The notes beneath the pieces were generated by a model. The model made no database searches and was not told the origin of the DNA. It was given only the letters and a program-made list of their open reading frames with translations. The translations under genes and the position numbers were made by a program. A stretch of 64,000 nucleotides of DNA from Streptomyces roseirectus. GTDB taxonomy: Bacteria; Actinomycetota; Actinomycetes; Streptomycetales; Streptomycetaceae. This document shows positions 1 through 9,557 of the stretch, piece after piece. The DNA lies in the NCBI RefSeq assembly GCF_014489635.1, contig NZ_CP060828.1:3510001-3574000 (forward strand). Reading direction: 5' to 3'. Position 1 is the first letter of the stretch. Every line of letters starts with the position of its first letter.

Positions 1-1177
1 CCAGCAGGAGGCGCCGGATGCGCTCGACCCGGTCGGCGTCGAAAACGCCCTCGGTCTGCGGGAGTTGGAGGACGGAGGCGCCGTGCTCGAAGGTGCCCTC
101 CTCGGTGACGCCGAAGTACTGGGCGGCCAAGTCGGCGTCCGGGCCCAGGGTTTCGCGCAACTGTTCGGGCGTCCACACGTAGTACGCGCCCTCCACGTGC
201 TTGCCGGTGCCGTCGTCACTGTCGGCGTCCAGCGCGGACGCGAAACCGCCCTCGGGGGTGCGCAGTTCGCGGACCATGAAGTCGGCGGTCTCCAGCGCGA
301 CGCGGCGGGCCAGTTCCGAGCCGGTGGAGCGCCACAGGTGGGCGTACACACGGCACAGCAGGGCGTTGTCATAGAGCATCTTCTCGAAGTGGGGCACGAT
401 CCACTCCCGGTCCACCGAGTACCGCGCGAAACCGCCCCCGAGCTGGTCATAGATCCCGCCCCGGGCCATCCGCTCACAGGTGTCCACGGCCATCTGCAGC
501 GCGCCCTCCGCGCCGGTCCGCGCGTGATGCCGCAGCAGGAACTCGACGACCATGGACGGCGGGAACTTGGGCGCACCCCCAAAGCCGCCCCGTTGCGGGT
601 CGTACTCCCTGGTCAGCCCCAGCAGCGCCGCGGCCGGCTCCTCCTCCCCCGGCGGCCTCTGATCCCCGAACGACAGCTCCCGCTCCCCCAGATCCCGCAC
701 GATCCGCCCCGCGACCTCCGCGACCTCCTCCCGCCGCCCCTCCCACGCCACCCGCACCCCTTCCAGCACCTGCCGGAACGACGGCGACCCATGCCTGGGC
801 TCCGGCGGAAAATACGTCCCGAAATAAAACGGCTCCGCATCCGGCGTCAGAAACACCGTCATCGGCCACCCACCCTGCCCCGTCGCCGCCTGCACCGCCT
901 CCATGTACACCGCGTCCACATCCGGACGCTCCTCACGGTCCACCTTCACACTCACGAAGTGCTCATTGAGGAAGTCGGCGGTCTCCTGATCCTCGAAGGA
1001 CTCGTGCGCCATCACATGGCACCAGTGACAGCTCGAATACCCCACGCTCAGCAGCACCGGCCGGTCCACCCGCCGCGCCTCCTCGAACGCCTCCCTCGAC
1101 CAGGGCCACCAGTCGACCGGGTTGTCGGCGTGCTGCAGCAGATACGGCGAGGTCTCGTTCACGAGGCGGTTCGACAT
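1..1177 (-). CDS. Thioredoxin-domain protein of the YyaL/SSP411 (DUF255) family, 3' end off window
   Basis: Reading leftward from ATG at 1177 the frame stays open to the window edge (about 392 residues). The N-terminus has the family signature: [11 protein letters not shown] near residues 13-23, then SSCHWCHVM with a CxxC pair at C50 and C53 in a thioredoxin-like fold. The later part, including [15 protein letters not shown] and [14 protein letters not shown], belongs to the glycosidase-like (alpha/alpha)6 region. Family members are usually about 650-700 residues, so some 280 residues lie outside. The biochemical role of the family is poorly known; CxxC suggests disulfide exchange. Family assignment is firm, function is not. 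Confidence 0.9.
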   Translation of the reverse strand, partial: MSNRLVNETSPYLLQHADNPVDWWPWSREAFEEARRVDRPVLLSVGYSSCHWCHVMAHESFEDQETADFLNEHFVSVKVDREERPDVDAVYMEAVQAATGQGGWPMTVFLTPDAEPFYFGTYFPPEPRHGSPSFRQVLEGVRVAWEGRREEVAEVAGRIVRDLGERELSFGDQRPPGEEEPAAALLGLTREYDPQRGGFGGAPKFPPSMVVEFLLRHHARTGAEGALQMAVDTCERMARGGIYDQLGGGFARYSVDREWIVPHFEKMLYDNALLCRVYAHLWRSTGSELARRVALETADFMVRELRTPEGGFASALDADSDDGTGKHVEGAYYVWTPEQLRETLGPDADLAAQYFGVTEEGTFEHGASVLQLPQTEGVFDADRVERIRRLLL

Positions 1178-1275
1178 GGGTCCATCCTCGCGCACGAGGG
1201 GGACGGCGGGGGTGCGCGGCGCAGTCGTACCGCCTGCCGCGGTCCGGTCAGCCCGTGCTTACACTTGCCGATTCG

Positions 1276-2328
1276 ATGACCTCTCCAAGACGGGAAGACC
1301 TCCTCTTGCGTTTCAGACATGGATGGATCCCGGTTGTGGTGTTCGGCCTGAGTGTGGGGGCGCTCGGTGGGGGGCCGGCGGCTGCGGAGGCCGGTGGGGC
1401 GCAGGGGCAGCGGGTGTTGCGGGAGGAGGAGCGGTACTGGACGGCGGACCGGATGGCGGACGCTGTTCCGGCCGGTGGGGCGCCGGTGGTGCATGGTGGG
1501 CCGCGGGCCCATGTCGACGCCGGTGTGACCGCTGTGCGCAAGCCGCCGCCCGGGACCCCGGCCCCCGTACGCTTCGCGGGGCATCCGACGGTGGGGACGT
1601 TCTTCTTCGACAGCAAGCCGCTGGGCGGCAGGAGCACGTTCTGTACGGGCAGCGTCGTCCACACGGCCGCCAGGGACATCGTCCTGACGGCCGGACACTG
1701 CGCGGTGAGTCTGACGAGGGCCACGCACCGGGTCTTCGTGCCGAAGTACGTGAGCGGAAGGCCCGCCTCCGGTCAGCCGTACGGTGTCTTCCCGGTCACC
1801 CGGCTCTACATCGACCCCCGCTATGTGGCGAACACGAAGAAGGCGGTCTCCGATCTGGACCTGGCGTTCGCGCAGACCGGCCCGAACAGCCGGGGCAAGC
1901 GGGTGGAGGACGTGACGGGAGCCCTGACGTTCGCGCCGGCCACCGGGTACACCCACCGTGTCACCGTCCTCGGCTACCCCAGCGCCGAGAGCGTCAACCC
2001 CCGTCACAGCCTGGTCCGTTGCCCCGTCACCACCAAGCGGCTGACGGGGTATCAGCAGCTCAGCATGGCCTGCACCGGCTTCTACGGCGGCGTCTCCGGC
2101 GGGCCCTGGATCGAGGGCTACGACCCCGTCAAGGGCACCGGCAAGGTCATCGGCAGCACCGGCGGCTACAACGGCGGCGGCAACGACACCAACGACCACT
2201 GGGTGACGTACGCGCCGCTCTACGGCAAGGACGCCCAGGCCCTGTTCAACGACGCCGCAGCCCACCGCGCCGTGGCTCCGAGGCCGCCTTACCGCCCGTC
2301 GGCGCCCAAGCCCCTCACACCCCGCTGA
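1276..2328 (+). CDS. Secreted trypsin-like serine protease
   Basis: A chymotrypsin-fold protease, probably exported: a basic N-terminus (SPRREDLLLRFRHGW) is followed by a hydrophobic stretch and an Ala-rich cleavage region. The triad is visible as LTAGHC (His), SDLDLAFAQ (Asp) and GVSGGPW (Ser; the usual Asp before Ser is replaced by Val). Cys residues around FCTGS and TAGHC fit the common disulfide. The C-terminal tail is Pro-rich. ATG 1276 is preferred over in-frame GTG 1255; neither has a convincing Shine-Dalgarno. The 3' end overlaps the convergent membrane-protein gene by 14 bp. Substrate unknown. Confidence 0.85.
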   Translation: MTSPRREDLLLRFRHGWIPVVVFGLSVGALGGGPAAAEAGGAQGQRVLREEERYWTADRMADAVPAGGAPVVHGGPRAHVDAGVTAVRKPPPGTPAPVRFAGHPTVGTFFFDSKPLGGRSTFCTGSVVHTAARDIVLTAGHCAVSLTRATHRVFVPKYVSGRPASGQPYGVFPVTRLYIDPRYVANTKKAVSDLDLAFAQTGPNSRGKRVEDVTGALTFAPATGYTHRVTVLGYPSAESVNPRHSLVRCPVTTKRLTGYQQLSMACTGFYGGVSGGPWIEGYDPVKGTGKVIGSTGGYNGGGNDTNDHWVTYAPLYGKDAQALFNDAAAHRAVAPRPPYRPSAPKPLTPR

Positions 2329-2626
2329 GCAGCAGCGACGCCAGCACGAACTGACCGACCCACTGCACCGCGAGCGCGCCGTACCTGACGCCCGGCGCCT
2401 TGGCGCGCGGCCACACCAGCGCGGCGATCCCGGCGGCCGTCGCGAGGAGGAAGAGGGAGGGGAGCGCGCCGTCGGGCAGGGTGGAGCAGCCGACGCCGTT
2501 CATCAGGCACTGGGTGCCCCGCTCGGTGGCGAGGTGCGCGAGGTAGCTCAGGACGGTCATGGGGAGCAGGAGGCCGAGGCCCCAGCCGGCGAGGATGCTG
2601 ACGTGGCGGTCGGTGGCGGTGTCCAT
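2315..2626 (-). CDS. Small three-helix membrane protein
   Basis: About 103 residues from ATG 2626 (MDTATDRHVSILAGWGLGLL). Three hydrophobic segments are separated by short loops, the first loop holding two Cys (TQCLMNGVGCSTLP). The frame stays open up to 2707, but the extra N-terminus is polar and untypical, so the internal Met is chosen. It converges on and overlaps the protease gene. No recognised domain; likely an integral membrane protein of unknown function. Confidence 0.65.
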   Translation of the reverse strand: MDTATDRHVSILAGWGLGLLLPMTVLSYLAHLATERGTQCLMNGVGCSTLPDGALPSLFLLATAAGIAALVWPRAKAPGVRYGALAVQWVGQFVLASLLLSGV

Positions 2627-2682
2627 GGGCCTATTCCAGCGTCCGGCGGGGCTGCGGTGATCGGCGGACATGCTCAACTTCC

Positions 2683-2709
2683 CTGAGTACACGCTCTCTG
2701 AGTACACGC
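2683..2709. repeat. Direct repeat ctgagtacacgc x2
   Basis: Two identical 12-bp copies (2683-2694 and 2698-2709) with a 15-bp period lie in the 273-bp gap upstream of the STAND/CHAT operon, about 190 bp before its first start codon. They could be a regulator binding site or a chance duplication. The rest of the gap (2627-2899) shows no gene. Confidence 0.4.
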
Positions 2710-2899
2710 ACGCACCCTCACGCTCGTACTCCCCCTCACCCCCGCACGCGCCCTCGCCCCCTCAAACCCGTGCGCCCCCTGTTTGCCGCATCCCGGCAAG
2801 GAGTTGTGACAGGACGGTGCCAGTCCGCCCCTTCGCATCCGGCCGCCCCCACCGCACACTTGACCAAGGGCAGCTGTTGCCGCCGGAGGGGGACGGGAC

Positions 2900-5800
2900 A
2901 TGCGGGACAGTCATCGGGTGGAGGCCGAACGGTTGGTGGTTCGGGCCGTCGAGGAGGAGGTACGGCGCTCGGGGGGCCGTACGGACGGAAAGGTGCTGCT
3001 GGGCAGGGCACGCGCCGCGCTGGACGCGATGGCGCAGACCGCCGGCGCGGAGTACGAGGCGTACACGCGCGCACTGAACGAGGCCGAGGCCGCGCACATG
3101 AGCTTCGGGAAGCGGTACGCCGAGGAGGGCGGCCGAACTCCCTTGCTGGTGGCGGGGGTCGCCGCGATCACGACGACCGTCGCCGACCTCGCGCTGGGGA
3201 CGGGGACGGGGACGGCGCTGGGCGCGGGCCTCGCCGTCGGGGTGGTCGGCGCCGCGGCGACGGTCGTGAAGGTCGCCGGCACGCATCTACCGGCCGCGCA
3301 CAGAAGGGCCGGTGCCGCCGGACAGCCGGGCGGCGCCGAGCAGTTGAGGCTCCAGTGGCTGACGGCGCTGGAGGTGCGCGGCATCCGCCCGTTCCTCGAC
3401 CAGCAGCGTGTGCTGAGCGCGTCGACCGGCCCGAAGCAGCCCGGCCCCAAGCTGCTGGGCGCCGACAAGAGCGCCGCCGCCCGGGGCCGTACGCTGCTGG
3501 AGCAGTCGTACGCCCAACTCCCCGAGGCGACGGGCGTGTTCGCGGGCCGGCGGCAGGAGCTGGCGAAGATCAGGCAGTGGGTCCAGGCGGGCCGCGCGAG
3601 CACCCGCACCCGCCCGACGGTGGTCGTCCTGCACGGCGAACCCGGCACCGGACGCACGACGCTCGCGGTCCGCGCGGCACACGATCTGCGCGACCAGTTC
3701 CGGGGCGCCTGCGTCGTCGACCTGCGCGGCGGTTCGGACGAGGCCCCGCTGTCGACGCGTGACGCGCTGCTGCACCTCCTCAACCGGCTCGGCGCACCCC
3801 GCGAACAACTCCTGTTCCGGGAGCGCTCGTCGGCGGACCAGCAGGTGAAGCGGCTGAGCGAGCTGTACTACCAGCACCTCACCAAGCTCCCGGTCACCGT
3901 CATCCTCGACGACGCCAGTGATCCGGCCCAGGTCCGCGCCCTGATCCCGGAGCGCTCGGACAGCCTGATCCTGGTGACGTCCCGCTCCCCGCTCCCCCTG
4001 CCCGCCGAACTCGGCGCCTGGGTCCACGAGTTGCCCGTCCGCCCGCTGGAGGCGGCCGGCGCCGAGGAACTGCTCGCCGCCACCGCGCAGGACAGCACGG
4101 GCCCCTACGACGCGGAGGCCACCGACCAGCTCCTCGACCTGTGCGACGGACTGCCGCTGGCACTGCGCGTCGCCGGCTCCGCGCTCGGCCCGCGCACCCC
4201 CCGCCAACTGGCCCAGGAACTCGCCGCGTACGGCCCCGTAGCGCCCACGGACCGTGCCCTGTGGCTGCGTTACACCGACCAGCCCGAGCAGACCCGTCGC
4301 CTGCTGCGCCGTCTCGCGCTCGCCGGACGCGCCTCGCTGGGGGCCGCCGCGGCGGCCGCGCTGCTCGCCACGGACCGCTCCGAAGCGGCCCGTCTGCTGG
4401 GCGAGTTGGCGCGCGCCGGGCTCGTCGACCGGGTGCGCGGCGACCGTTTCCGGCTGCACGACGTCGTCCGCGCGTTCGCCGCCGCCCGCCTCCACGACGA
4501 GGAGGACAGCCACGAACTCGCCGCCGCCAAGGAGCGGTTGATCGTCAGCTACTCCGAACTCGCCGATTCGGTGCTGCGGTTGGTGGACGGCAACATGTCC
4601 ACCCGCTCCGACCGGTTCAGCCCGCACGGTTTCACCTCCCTCGACGAGGCGTTGCGCTGGCTCGACGACGAGACCAGCTTCATCACCGCGACGCTGCGGC
4701 ACACCGACGGCGTCGACCGGGCGGCCGTGCTCAACCTGCTGGGCGCGCTGTGCGACTACTGCCTGCTGCGCGGCGACCTCTACCGGCTCGGTGAGATCAG
4801 CGAGTTGGCCCAGTCCATCGACCAGAGCCTGCTCGTGCGGTCCGTGCAGTGGCGCACCGGCATCGCCGCGCGGCAGCTCGGCGAGCTGGACAAGGCGCGC
4901 ACGACACTGACGTCCGTCGTCGACCTGTACCTCCAGTCCCATCACGACGCCGGGGCGGCCCGCGCGCTGTGCTCGCTCGGGATCACCCTCCACCACCAGG
5001 GCAACCTGATCGAGGCGGCGGTGAAGCTGCGCGAAGCCCTCGACCTCCAGCAGGCGCCGGAGCTGGCGACGGACCGGGCGTGGACGCTGCACGCGCTGGC
5101 CGCCGTCGAACGGGACCGGGCGCGGCTGCCGGAGGCGCTGGAACTGCTCACGCAGTCGCTGGTGCTGCACCGGCGGGGCGGGTCCGTCCACGGAGAGGCG
5201 TGGGCGCACTACCAGTTGGGCCAGCTGAACCTGCGGCGCGGTGAACTCGACGCGGCCGTCGAGGAGTTGAACCGGGCGCTCGAACTGTACGGCCGCACCA
5301 GGGATTCCCGGGGCGAGGCGTGGGCGCTCACCCAGCTCGCCCGCGCCCGCCTCATCGACGGGGACGCCTCCCTCGCCGTCGAGGAGCTACGGGCGGCCGC
5401 CGCCCGGCACCGGGAGAACGAGGACGCGCGGGGCGAGGCGTGGACCGTCTACTACCTCGGGCTCGCCCTGGAGGAGACCGGTCAACTCGATCGTTCCGTC
5501 CGCGAGTTGGAGCGTTCCCGGACCATGTTCTCCCGGATGCGGGACGTGTACGGGCTCGCCTGCGCGCGGCACCAGTCCGCCCGTGTCACCCGCGACCAGC
5601 GGGCCGCGCAGACCGGGTCGCTGCGCAACTCCGGGTTCGCCCGGCAGCTCCTCGTCGACGCCCGCGCCGACTTCCAGCGCATCGGCGTCGCCCACGGCGA
5701 GGCGTGGACCTGCCTCGAACTCGCCGTCGTCGACGCGGGCAACGCCCGTACCGCGCAGGCGCTTTCGCTGTGCGACGAGGCGATCTCCCTGTTCGCGTCC

Positions 5801-6100
5801 TACGGGGACCGGCGAGGCGAGGACTGGGCCCGCTTCCTGCGCTGCACGCTCCTGCCGTACGCCTCGCCCGGCGGGGTCGAGGTCGGGACCGCCGTCGCCC
5901 AGGAGGAACTGCTCCAACTCGGGCGCGAAGGGCACGCGTTGCGGGACGAGAAGCTTGCCGACTTCGTCGAGGCGTACGGGCTCGCGCTGGAACGGGGGGT
6001 GAACCTGGAGGCCGGCTGGCAGGCTTGGCGCCTGCGGATGGTGCCGGGGCGGCATGCGCGGGAAGTCATGGGGGTGACGGTGTCGGCACAGGCGGCTTGA
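2900..6100 (+). CDS. STAND-class NB-ARC ATPase with C-terminal TPR array
   Basis: 1066 residues. Order: charged N-terminus; Gly-rich hydrophobic stretch (about 81-127); NB-ARC module with a P-loop-like GEPGTGRTT (246-254), Walker B VILDDA, VTSR, the GLPLAL motif and an RLHDVV motif equivalent to MHD; then helical repeats. GEAW-type signatures fall at residues 765, 805, 845, 885 (degenerate), 933 and 973, a 40-residue TPR-like period. STAND proteins are ligand-triggered oligomerising switches; here the TPRs would be the sensor. Odd: the P-loop Lys is Arg, so nucleotide handling may differ. First gene of a four-gene operon, 13 bp from the next. ATG 2900 is preceded by GGAGG. Function inferred from domains. 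Confidence 0.85.
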   Translation: MRDSHRVEAERLVVRAVEEEVRRSGGRTDGKVLLGRARAALDAMAQTAGAEYEAYTRALNEAEAAHMSFGKRYAEEGGRTPLLVAGVAAITTTVADLALGTGTGTALGAGLAVGVVGAAATVVKVAGTHLPAAHRRAGAAGQPGGAEQLRLQWLTALEVRGIRPFLDQQRVLSASTGPKQPGPKLLGADKSAAARGRTLLEQSYAQLPEATGVFAGRRQELAKIRQWVQAGRASTRTRPTVVVLHGEPGTGRTTLAVRAAHDLRDQFRGACVVDLRGGSDEAPLSTRDALLHLLNRLGAPREQLLFRERSSADQQVKRLSELYYQHLTKLPVTVILDDASDPAQVRALIPERSDSLILVTSRSPLPLPAELGAWVHELPVRPLEAAGAEELLAATAQDSTGPYDAEATDQLLDLCDGLPLALRVAGSALGPRTPRQLAQELAAYGPVAPTDRALWLRYTDQPEQTRRLLRRLALAGRASLGAAAAAALLATDRSEAARLLGELARAGLVDRVRGDRFRLHDVVRAFAAARLHDEEDSHELAAAKERLIVSYSELADSVLRLVDGNMSTRSDRFSPHGFTSLDEALRWLDDETSFITATLRHTDGVDRAAVLNLLGALCDYCLLRGDLYRLGEISELAQSIDQSLLVRSVQWRTGIAARQLGELDKARTTLTSVVDLYLQSHHDAGAARALCSLGITLHHQGNLIEAAVKLREALDLQQAPELATDRAWTLHALAAVERDRARLPEALELLTQSLVLHRRGGSVHGEAWAHYQLGQLNLRRGELDAAVEELNRALELYGRTRDSRGEAWALTQLARARLIDGDASLAVEELRAAAARHRENEDARGEAWTVYYLGLALEETGQLDRSVRELERSRTMFSRMRDVYGLACARHQSARVTRDQRAAQTGSLRNSGFARQLLVDARADFQRIGVAHGEAWTCLELAVVDAGNARTAQALSLCDEAISLFASYGDRRGEDWARFLRCTLLPYASPGGVEVGTAVAQEELLQLGREGHALRDEKLADFVEAYGLALERGVNLEAGWQAWRLRMVPGRHAREVMGVTVSAQAA

Positions 6101-6113
6101 GGGGGGGGCGGGC

Positions 6114-8306
6114 ATGGACGGTGAGGAGCTGGTCCGGCGCCGGTTCGTGGTGCTGGAGGGCGAGTTGAGCGACGTCCGGCTGCCCGCCGGGGCGACGGTG
6201 ATCCGCGTCGAGGACATCGGGGTGTCCGAGCCGCCGGAGGTGACGTTGCTGCGGCTGCTGGGGGCGGAGGGGTTGCGGGGGCGGGTGGGTGAGGAGGAGA
6301 TGGAGCAACTGGTGGGCTCGGGGGCGGAGTTCACGGAGCGGGTGGTGGAGCTGTGCGAGCGGGTGCTGCGGGGCGCTCCCGAGGACACGGTCCTGCTCTT
6401 CGACGGGGCGAGGCGGCCCCTGATCGACGTCGTACGGGCGCTGGCGGAGCGTACGGGGGTGGCGGTGCTGGCGGTCATCGCGCCCGCGCCGAGACTCCTC
6501 GGGCCCGTACAGGCGGACCGGCCGCGGACGTTGGCCGTCCTGGTGGCGACCGGCCCGCTCTTCCTGCCCTTCGGGCTGTTCCACGGCTCCCTGATGAGTT
6601 CCGCCCTCGAACTGCTCGACGCCGACCTCGCGTACGTGGTGGACGACGACGGCATCCGGCTGCGCGGGGCGGCTGCCGAGGTCGTCCGGGGCCGGCCGTC
6701 CGAGGGGGTCCGCGCCCAGACGATCGCCGTGCTCACCGAACTGCTGCGCACGCTGGGCCCCGGCTCGGTCGACCGGTACCCGTGGACGTACGTCCAGCTC
6801 GCCGGACGGCTCCACGCCCTCTCCCGGAGCAACGAGACCAAGACCCTGATCCGGTCCCTGGCCGAGGAGTTGGAGCGGGGGCGGCGGACACTGGAGCTGA
6901 CGGCGCTGCGCCGGTACGCCGGTTCACCGCCCGTCGCCGTCCCGAGGCTGAGCCTCGCCATGGAGAAGCGGGAGCGCGGTCAACTCCGGGCCGCTGAAGC
7001 CCAGTTGTCCGCCATCCCCGAACGCCGCCCCGCCGACGGCTGGTTGCTGCACACCCGCGCCGCCGTCGCCTGCGACAAGGGCGACCTGCGCGGGGTGGGC
7101 CCGCTGCTGCGGCGCGCGATCGAGGCGCACCAGGTCGCCGGGGACCTGCGCGGTGAGGCGTGGGCGATGCTGCACTACGGGCGCTGGCGGCTGCTGAGCG
7201 GGGACTTCGACGAGGGGGAGAAGGTGATCGACGCCGCGCGGGTGGCGTTCCAGGACGCCGCCGACTTCGCGGGGGTGACATGGGCGGAGACCGAACAGCA
7301 GCGCCTGGCCCTGCTGTTGGCCGTCAGCGGGCTCGGCGGAAGCGTGACGCGCCCCAGGGAGCAGCCGCCCAGCAGTATGAGGAGCCGGCGCGCCCATGCC
7401 TGGCACGCCCTGTTCCACTCCGTCGCGCACGGTTCTCACCAGGGGCTCTGGGCCCGGTACATCACCCCGGACCTGTTGTGCGTGGCCTGGGTGAACCACT
7501 GCAGGGCCCTGCGGCTCTGGCCCTCCTCGACGCGCCGCGCCTCCGACCTGGTCGACGGCAGCATCTCCGAACTCTCCAAGAACCTCACCGAGTTCACCCG
7601 CCTCGGCTGCCCCCACGGCGAAGCCTGGACCTCCCTCGAACTCGCCGTCCGCACCTCCCTCCCGAACTCCTTCGCCAACGCCCGCACCCGTTTCGCGGAC
7701 ATCGGCGACGAGGCCGGCCTCGCCTGGACCACCCTCGCCCAGGCCCTCGCGAACAACGAGGACCCACCCCCCGAGGCCCTGCGGGAACTCGCCCGCCGCT
7801 ACTCGCCCGCACTCCTCGCCGCCACCGAATGGCCTTGGGAGCACGGCCGTTTCCGCATCCCGTTCGCGGCGCGTCTCATGATCCCGGAGCCCCGTTACGA
7901 GCACGCCGAACTCCGCCTGCCCACAACGGAGTCGCACGTCCGTCTCACCCTGCACGACGACACCGTCCCGACCCGCCTGACCCTCCAGGTGATCCCGGGC
8001 CCTCGCCACCCGTGGTCCACGGCCCCCACCCTCCCGTGGCTGTCGGCACGGGCCACCCCCCTCACCCCGGCCGACGTGGAGCCGGAGCACGCCGTGACGG
8101 TCAGACCGGGCCCCGCCGACGACACGGACGCGGGCGCGGAGTTCCGGTTCACGCCGCGCAGGCCGGGCCGGCACCGCGTCCGCTTCACGGTGGAGCACCA
8201 GCTGACCGGCACGGTCCTGCAGGAGGTGGAGACGGAGTTCGACGTCACGGACACGACGGCGGCCGGTCTGACCGGCACCACCCCGACCGCCCTGCGGAGG
8301 CCGTGA
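6114..8306 (+). CDS. TPR-repeat partner protein with beta-rich C-terminus
   Basis: 730 residues. The N-terminal 200 or so residues match nothing I recognise. The middle contains helical repeats with the same GEAW signature as the upstream protein (residues 347 and 502; degenerate GVTW at 387 and GLAW at 535). The last 130 or so residues (RLTLHDDTVPTRLTLQ through RHRVRFTVEHQL) look beta-stranded, perhaps Ig-like. It starts 13 bp after the STAND gene and ends 3 bp before the CHAT gene, so it is probably an adaptor between sensor and protease. No catalytic motif seen. Existence is certain, role inferred. Confidence 0.8.
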   Translation: MDGEELVRRRFVVLEGELSDVRLPAGATVIRVEDIGVSEPPEVTLLRLLGAEGLRGRVGEEEMEQLVGSGAEFTERVVELCERVLRGAPEDTVLLFDGARRPLIDVVRALAERTGVAVLAVIAPAPRLLGPVQADRPRTLAVLVATGPLFLPFGLFHGSLMSSALELLDADLAYVVDDDGIRLRGAAAEVVRGRPSEGVRAQTIAVLTELLRTLGPGSVDRYPWTYVQLAGRLHALSRSNETKTLIRSLAEELERGRRTLELTALRRYAGSPPVAVPRLSLAMEKRERGQLRAAEAQLSAIPERRPADGWLLHTRAAVACDKGDLRGVGPLLRRAIEAHQVAGDLRGEAWAMLHYGRWRLLSGDFDEGEKVIDAARVAFQDAADFAGVTWAETEQQRLALLLAVSGLGGSVTRPREQPPSSMRSRRAHAWHALFHSVAHGSHQGLWARYITPDLLCVAWVNHCRALRLWPSSTRRASDLVDGSISELSKNLTEFTRLGCPHGEAWTSLELAVRTSLPNSFANARTRFADIGDEAGLAWTTLAQALANNEDPPPEALRELARRYSPALLAATEWPWEHGRFRIPFAARLMIPEPRYEHAELRLPTTESHVRLTLHDDTVPTRLTLQVIPGPRHPWSTAPTLPWLSARATPLTPADVEPEHAVTVRPGPADDTDAGAEFRFTPRRPGRHRVRFTVEHQLTGTVLQEVETEFDVTDTTAAGLTGTTPTALRRP

Positions 8307-8309
8307 CCG

Positions 8310-9557
8310 GTGCCGAAGGAACTCCCTCTGCGCGTCACCCAGGACCCGAGCCACGGCTTCACGCGGCACCCGGCGCCGACGATCCGCCACCCTGACCTGG
8401 TCCTCACCCTGGACACGTACGCGGGTGACCACATCAGGGCCCGCGCGTACGGCACGGCGCTGCCGCCGTCCCCGCACGAGTACACGGCCCGCCTGGACGT
8501 CTCCCCGGCGGCGATCCGCGCCAGCGCGGCACGTCTGCGGACGCTGTGGAAGAAGGAGTTGGTCGCGTACGAGCCCGTCGACGCGCACGGCATCCCGGCG
8601 GGCGCCCCGTACGCGACCCGCACGGACCTGACCGACGAGTCCGAACTCGCGGGCATCCTGGAGGAGTTGGCGGAGCAGGGCGCCTACCTGCTGTGGCGGG
8701 AACTCCTCGGCGCGGGCGGCCGGGGCGCGGACCGGCTGCGGGCGGTCGTCCAGGGCGCGCTGGACAGCGAGAAGCCACTGCGGATCCGGATCGACTCGGC
8801 ACTGTTCCTGCCGTGGCCGATGCTGGCCCTCCCGGCTCCGGACGCGGACCCGTTGCACCGTTTCCTGGGCTACCGCCACCAGTTGGAGCAGACGGGCGGC
8901 AGCTACGCCGACTTCCCCGACGAGGCCGAGCCCCAACTCGCCCCGCCCGTCCCGGTGGTGAGCCTGAACCATGACAGGAACATCGACCCGGACGGCCGGA
9001 CGCGGGCGGCGGACGTGGCGGCGGCGCTGGCCGAGGGGACGGTGTGCGTGGAGCGTTCGCGCCGGGACGAGTTCCTGGCGGCGCTCAAGTCGGGCCGGTT
9101 GGACGACCAGTTGATGTACTTCTGGTGCCACGGCAGGTTCGAGGCGGCGCAGGACGCGGGTGAGCCGCTGCTCGTCGTCAGGCTGACGGACAGTCAGGAC
9201 ATCGACGCGCACACGGTGTTGGCGCGGCACCGGGCGGGTCTGCTGCCGCACCGGCCGCTCGTGCTGTTCAACGCGTGTTACGCGGGGCTGCCCGGCGGGG
9301 CCGATCTCACCTATCTGGGCGGGGCGTTGATCGCGGCGGGCGCGGGCGGGGTGCTGGGCCCGCAGATCGAGATGCCGCAGGTGTTCGCGGCGGAGTACGC
9401 GTACGCGTTCGTCACCCGCTACCTGGGCGGCACCGACACGGCCGGGGAGATCGCCCACACGCTGGCCCGGCACTTCGCGGACGCGTTCCGCAACCCCCTG
9501 GGTCTCGCGTACGCGTTGCACTGCGGGATGGACCGGCGACTGGAGCGGGCGGCGTGA
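8310..9557 (+). CDS. CHAT-domain caspase-like cysteine protease
   Basis: 415 residues from GTG 8310, with a GGAGG-type site about 10 bp upstream. The C-terminal half has the CHAT signature: beta-strand plus His in MYFWCHGRF (H274) and beta-strand plus Cys in VLFNACYAGLPG (C323), followed by a Gly-rich loop (LGGALIAAGAGGVLGPQIEMP). CHAT proteases belong to the caspase/separase clan and are often controlled by TPR or STAND partners, as in CRISPR-linked TPR-CHAT and gasdermin-linked proteases. The N-terminal half is unassigned. Coupled to the downstream hydrolase by a 4-bp stop/start overlap. The target is unknown; a gasdermin-like pore gene is not visible nearby. Confidence 0.88.
   Translation: MPKELPLRVTQDPSHGFTRHPAPTIRHPDLVLTLDTYAGDHIRARAYGTALPPSPHEYTARLDVSPAAIRASAARLRTLWKKELVAYEPVDAHGIPAGAPYATRTDLTDESELAGILEELAEQGAYLLWRELLGAGGRGADRLRAVVQGALDSEKPLRIRIDSALFLPWPMLALPAPDADPLHRFLGYRHQLEQTGGSYADFPDEAEPQLAPPVPVVSLNHDRNIDPDGRTRAADVAAALAEGTVCVERSRRDEFLAALKSGRLDDQLMYFWCHGRFEAAQDAGEPLLVVRLTDSQDIDAHTVLARHRAGLLPHRPLVLFNACYAGLPGGADLTYLGGALIAAGAGGVLGPQIEMPQVFAAEYAYAFVTRYLGGTDTAGEIAHTLARHFADAFRNPLGLAYALHCGMDRRLERAA

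Noticed and set aside
65..1279. Long plus-strand open frame opposite the thioredoxin-domain gene
   Set aside because: Antisense shadow caused by high GC; Arg/Pro/His-rich translation without domains, while the minus strand encodes a clear DUF255 protein.
8310..9557. CHAT protease as part of a type III-E CRISPR complex
   Set aside because: No gRAMP-like or other Cas protein and no repeats in the window.
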